Below are positions 2,878-5,511 of a stretch of 5,511 bases of DNA, in pieces. This stretch comes from Cyanobacteria bacterium T3Sed10_344R1 (GTDB lineage: Bacteria > Cyanobacteriota > Cyanobacteriia > Phormidesmidales > Phormidesmidaceae), in assembly GCA_003566335.1 (NCBI GenBank), contig PXDR01000582.1, positions 1 through 5,511 of the forward strand. Reading direction: 5' to 3'. The translations under genes and the position numbers were made by a program. Position 1 is the first letter of the stretch. Every line of letters starts with the position of its first letter. The notes below the pieces were generated by a model. The model searched no databases. It was not told where the DNA came from and worked only from the letters and a program-made list of their open reading frames with translations.

Positions 2878-5511
2878 ATGGAAGCGCTCAAGGGATTTTG
2901 GCGGGTTCTCAATACCGATGTGAAGGAGATCCCCTGGGCAGAGGTGACGGAGCAGGGCATCAAAGCGATCACGGCGCTGCCAAGTGCAGCGAAAGCCTGG
3001 CAGGACAATGCCGACAAAATTCAGCAGCTTGCCCCGCACCTCCAGAAGGCGGAACCGCTGATTAAGGCGTTGGATGCCCCGATGGCGCAGTTGGTCATTG
3101 CCGGACTACCTTTTGTGTCTATTGGCATCAACGTGTTAAAGCTGGGGCTGGCTCTAGGAAAGGTGGAGCCAACCTTTGAGAGTTCGGTCGCGATTGTCGC
3201 GCAACTGGCCTATCTCCAGAGTTTAGAAACGGTGCGGGGGCGACTCCAGGATGAGGACACGAAAGCCACGCTGGAGCAACTATCCCTTAACTCGGTCATT
3301 GAGAAGCAACTGGAGCGGTTGGACACCACGGAACTGACGACAGCCCAGGCGAAGGAAGTCACCACGAACTTTCGAGAGTCGGTGTTGGCCCAACAGTTTG
3401 GGGAAGCTCTGAAGGAGCAGTTGCAGCAGGCCGGGCTAGACGGAGGTTTAGCTCGGCGGTTGGTGGATCGGGTGGTGTGGGGCTGTCCCCGTTATTTCCA
3501 TCAGGCTATTGCAGGAGCGGGGGAAAGTATAAAACCACTGGCAGAGTTTTACCGAACCAATGGGCAGCAAGTGCAGGGGCGCTACTCCAGCATTGATAAC
3601 TACTTGAAGTGGATTGAACAGTTGCCGCTAGAGCAAGTGTTTGATGAAAGCAATCTGTGCTTTAAGGACATTTATGTGCGGCTAGCGGTGCAGCCCTTAA
3701 CCCAGGAAGGTGAGGTAAAAAAAGGTGCCAAGCGTATCTGTAGCCATGAGTGGACGCGGCAAATTTTAGAGCTGCCAGCAGAGCAGCCAACTGACAAGTC
3801 CCGCAAAGTGATGTTTATCGAGGGGGATGCAGGACGAGGGAAATCTGTGTTTTGCCGAATGGTGGCCAACTGGGCATGGGCGGAATTCGGTGATGCCTTT
3901 ATTCCGCTACGAATTCGGTTGCGGGACGTGCGAAAGCTTGCCAATAACCTGACGCAAACCCTAGAAGACTGTCCAGATTTGGAGCAGATGTGGTTTGTGC
4001 GGGAAAAACCGGGCTGGCTAGCAGATAAAAACACTCGGTTTTTGATTATTTTGGATGGCTTTGACGAATTGCTGCTGGAGGGGCGCGCTACCGGCGGCTT
4101 GAAGGAGTTTTTGCAGCAGGTGACAGACTTTCAGCGGCGTAGTCATCATCAGTTGCTGGTAACTGGCAGACCGTTGGCCTTGCAGGGCATTGATCGGTTG
4201 ATCACCCAAAACAAAGACTTAGAGCGGGTGCGGCTGGAACCGATGGGGAATGAAGTGCGAGAACGGTGGCTGACCAAGTGGCAGGCCGTCTTTGGGGAGG
4301 ATACAGCTAACACGTTTAAGCAGTTTCTCATGGCCTGCCCCAAGGATATTACCAATACTCTGGCCCGTGAGCCGTTGCTGCTGTATTTGTTGGCGCGGCT
4401 GAACCGGGAAGGTCATCTGACCCATGAAATGTTTGCAGATACTTCAATAGGGTCTAACCCAGAAATTCAGGCCAAGCTGCGGATTTATCGAGCCTCGGTG
4501 ACCTGGGTGCTGGAGAAGCAGCGGCAGGCTGAAAATCATCGGCTATCGGGGTTCGAGGATCTAGACGATCTGCGGGAGGTGTTGCAGGAAGCAGCGCTTT
4601 GTGTAGTGCAGTCGGGCAATGAAACGGCCCGTCTGGAGATGGTAAAGCAGCGGTTCAAGGACAGCAGTAATCCTATCGCTACCTTGCTTAAGCAAGCCCA
4701 GGAAACTACCGGACAATCAGAGGATAAGGCTCTCAATAATTTGCTGACTACCTTTTACTTAAAACCTGGGGAAAAGGATAAGCGCGGGTCAGTAGAATTT
4801 GCCCATAAGAGCTTTGGGGAATATCTATTTGCCGAGCGACTGATCTCAGCGTTTGAAGCCTGGACAGAGATAGATAAGCGCAACCGATACCGACTTGATG
4901 AACGGGCACTAAATGAACAAATTTACGATGTGTTGGGTTATGGCGGCCTGAGCCAAGAAATTGCCGCTTACCTGTTTGAACTCCTAGGGGAGAGTGACAT
5001 CGATCAGGTGCTGCTGTTTGAGCGGCTCCACAATTTTTATCAGCGCTGGCACCAGAGTGAATTTTTGGATGCGCCCCCCAATGAAAATTTGCCCCAGAAG
5101 AAACTCCTTCAACTGTTGAGTCAGGAGATTCCTACAGGACTCAAGCAGGTGGATGTATTTGCGGGGCTGAATGTGATGATCATACTGTTCAAGCTCCATG
5201 CTGCCGCTCAACCCGAAGGTTATCCTCATTTGCTTAAAGATACTCCCCGACCTGAAATTTGGTTTCATCCCTGTGGTGACCCAGAGACAAAAGATTTTGA
5301 AGATGATCGACTCCTAAAAACTATTCACTACGTAGACGCTCTTGGTCTAGAAACTTTTGGCAAGACGGTTGGGCCTCACCTTTACAGCGCCAACCTTTAC
5401 AGCGCCAACCTTTACAGCGCCAACCTTTACAGCGCCAACCTTTCCCACGCCAACCTCTCCTGCGCCAACCTTTCCCACGCCAACCTTTCCCGCGCCAACC
5501 TCTCCTGCGCC
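2878..5511 (+). CDS. STAND-class NACHT NTPase with C-terminal pentapeptide repeats (partial, 878 codons, 3' end outside window)
   Basis: An uninterrupted frame from ATG 2878 to the window edge. An in-frame TAG at 2860-2862 leaves this ATG as the only sensible start, though no clear Shine-Dalgarno precedes it. Residues 1-300 form a helical N-terminal region I do not recognise, with a hydrophobic stretch at about 72-94. FKDIYVRL (from 262) leads into the NACHT module: Walker A GDAGRGKS at 316-323, Walker B LIILDGFDE at 389-397, LLVTGRP with a sensor-like Arg431, REPLLLYLLA at about 497-506, and FAHKSFGEYLFAERL from 641, typical of the end of NACHT helical modules. Residues 655-833 are mostly helical. 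From 834 a pentapeptide-repeat domain begins with A-N-L-(Y/S)-X units, which would fold as a right-handed quadrilateral beta-helix. STAND proteins bind ATP, oligomerise after ligand sensing and activate an effector; bacterial NACHT relatives include antiphage proteins. Here the repeats would be the sensor and the N-terminus the effector, by inference. All key ATPase residues are present. Confidence 0.9.
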   Translation, partial: MEALKGFWRVLNTDVKEIPWAEVTEQGIKAITALPSAAKAWQDNADKIQQLAPHLQKAEPLIKALDAPMAQLVIAGLPFVSIGINVLKLGLALGKVEPTFESSVAIVAQLAYLQSLETVRGRLQDEDTKATLEQLSLNSVIEKQLERLDTTELTTAQAKEVTTNFRESVLAQQFGEALKEQLQQAGLDGGLARRLVDRVVWGCPRYFHQAIAGAGESIKPLAEFYRTNGQQVQGRYSSIDNYLKWIEQLPLEQVFDESNLCFKDIYVRLAVQPLTQEGEVKKGAKRICSHEWTRQILELPAEQPTDKSRKVMFIEGDAGRGKSVFCRMVANWAWAEFGDAFIPLRIRLRDVRKLANNLTQTLEDCPDLEQMWFVREKPGWLADKNTRFLIILDGFDELLLEGRATGGLKEFLQQVTDFQRRSHHQLLVTGRPLALQGIDRLITQNKDLERVRLEPMGNEVRERWLTKWQAVFGEDTANTFKQFLMACPKDITNTLAREPLLLYLLARLNREGHLTHEMFADTSIGSNPEIQAKLRIYRASVTWVLEKQRQAENHRLSGFEDLDDLREVLQEAALCVVQSGNETARLEMVKQRFKDSSNPIATLLKQAQETTGQSEDKALNNLLTTFYLKPGEKDKRGSVEFAHKSFGEYLFAERLISAFEAWTEIDKRNRYRLDERALNEQIYDVLGYGGLSQEIAAYLFELLGESDIDQVLLFERLHNFYQRWHQSEFLDAPPNENLPQKKLLQLLSQEIPTGLKQVDVFAGLNVMIILFKLHAAAQPEGYPHLLKDTPRPEIWFHPCGDPETKDFEDDRLLKTIHYVDALGLETFGKTVGPHLYSANLYSANLYSANLYSANLSHANLSCANLSHANLSRANLSCA
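5380..5511 (+). repeat. 15-bp tandem repeat array encoding pentapeptide repeats
   Basis: Nearly nine consecutive 15-bp units reach the window edge. Units 1-4 (starting 5380, 5395, 5410, 5425) are identical CTTTACAGCGCCAAC (Leu-Tyr-Ser-Ala-Asn). Units 5 and 7 are identical CTTTCCCACGCCAAC (Leu-Ser-His-Ala-Asn). Unit 8 differs from these by one base (His to Arg). Unit 6 and the truncated unit 9 share CTCTCCTGCGCC (Leu-Ser-Cys-Ala). The Ala-Asn-Leu core is invariant and only the two positions after Leu change. The array continues beyond the window. Confidence 0.93.

Noticed and set aside
2703..3065. Plus-strand open frame of 120 codons overlapping the NACHT start.
   Set aside because: Different frame from the NACHT gene, Gly/Pro/Ser-rich low-quality composition, and no ribosome binding site.
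3672..5268. Several minus-strand frames of 63-120 codons within the NACHT gene.
   Set aside because: All are antisense to a long frame with clear NACHT motifs and look like shadows.
5380..5511. CRISPR-like array, because of regularly spaced repeats.
   Set aside because: The units are 15 bp with no spacers and are in frame with the long coding sequence, giving A-N-L pentapeptides; this is a protein repeat.

Overview
The window looks like a cyanobacterial chromosome. It carries a carboxysome shell protein of the CcmK3 type and two small proteins that I recall as cyanobacteria-restricted conserved hypotheticals. It also has three copies of the HIP1 octamer GCGATCGC (151-158, 1545-1552, 1628-1635). 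GC content is moderate to high on the left (about 63% in the line 1261-1320) and lower on the right (about 47% in the line 4921-4980). This fits a Leptolyngbya- or Nodosilinea-like filamentous cyanobacterium, but the genus cannot be fixed from this sequence alone.

Layout: on the minus strand, reading leftward from a divergent promoter region (771-989), come an 84-residue conserved hypothetical (770-516) and then the 5' part of a lytic murein transglycosylase A-like gene (443-1), which runs off the left edge. A hairpin with a tetraloop sits between them. On the plus strand are a 195-residue conserved hypothetical (990-1577), a CcmK3-like shell protein (1699-2022), an unrecognised multi-pass membrane protein (2168-2680), and a very large open frame (2878 to the right edge) with no stop. 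The divergent region holds an extended -10 box, a G-quadruplex-type G-tract array and several inverted or direct repeats. The 1578-1698 spacer has a set of mutually exclusive hairpins built partly on a 23-nt imperfect direct repeat.

The most interesting gene is the last one, an 878-codon partial STAND-type NTPase. It has an unrecognised helical N-terminal region of about 300 residues with one hydrophobic stretch, then a NACHT module (Walker A, Walker B and a sensor-like arginine), a helical middle region, and the beginning of a pentapeptide-repeat domain. The repeat DNA starts with four identical 15-bp units. This architecture fits a cyanobacterial sensor or innate-immune ATPase, but its role is inferred. 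The left half is housekeeping (cell wall, carboxysome) and the right part looks accessory. No gene-free stretch longer than 300 bases is present.
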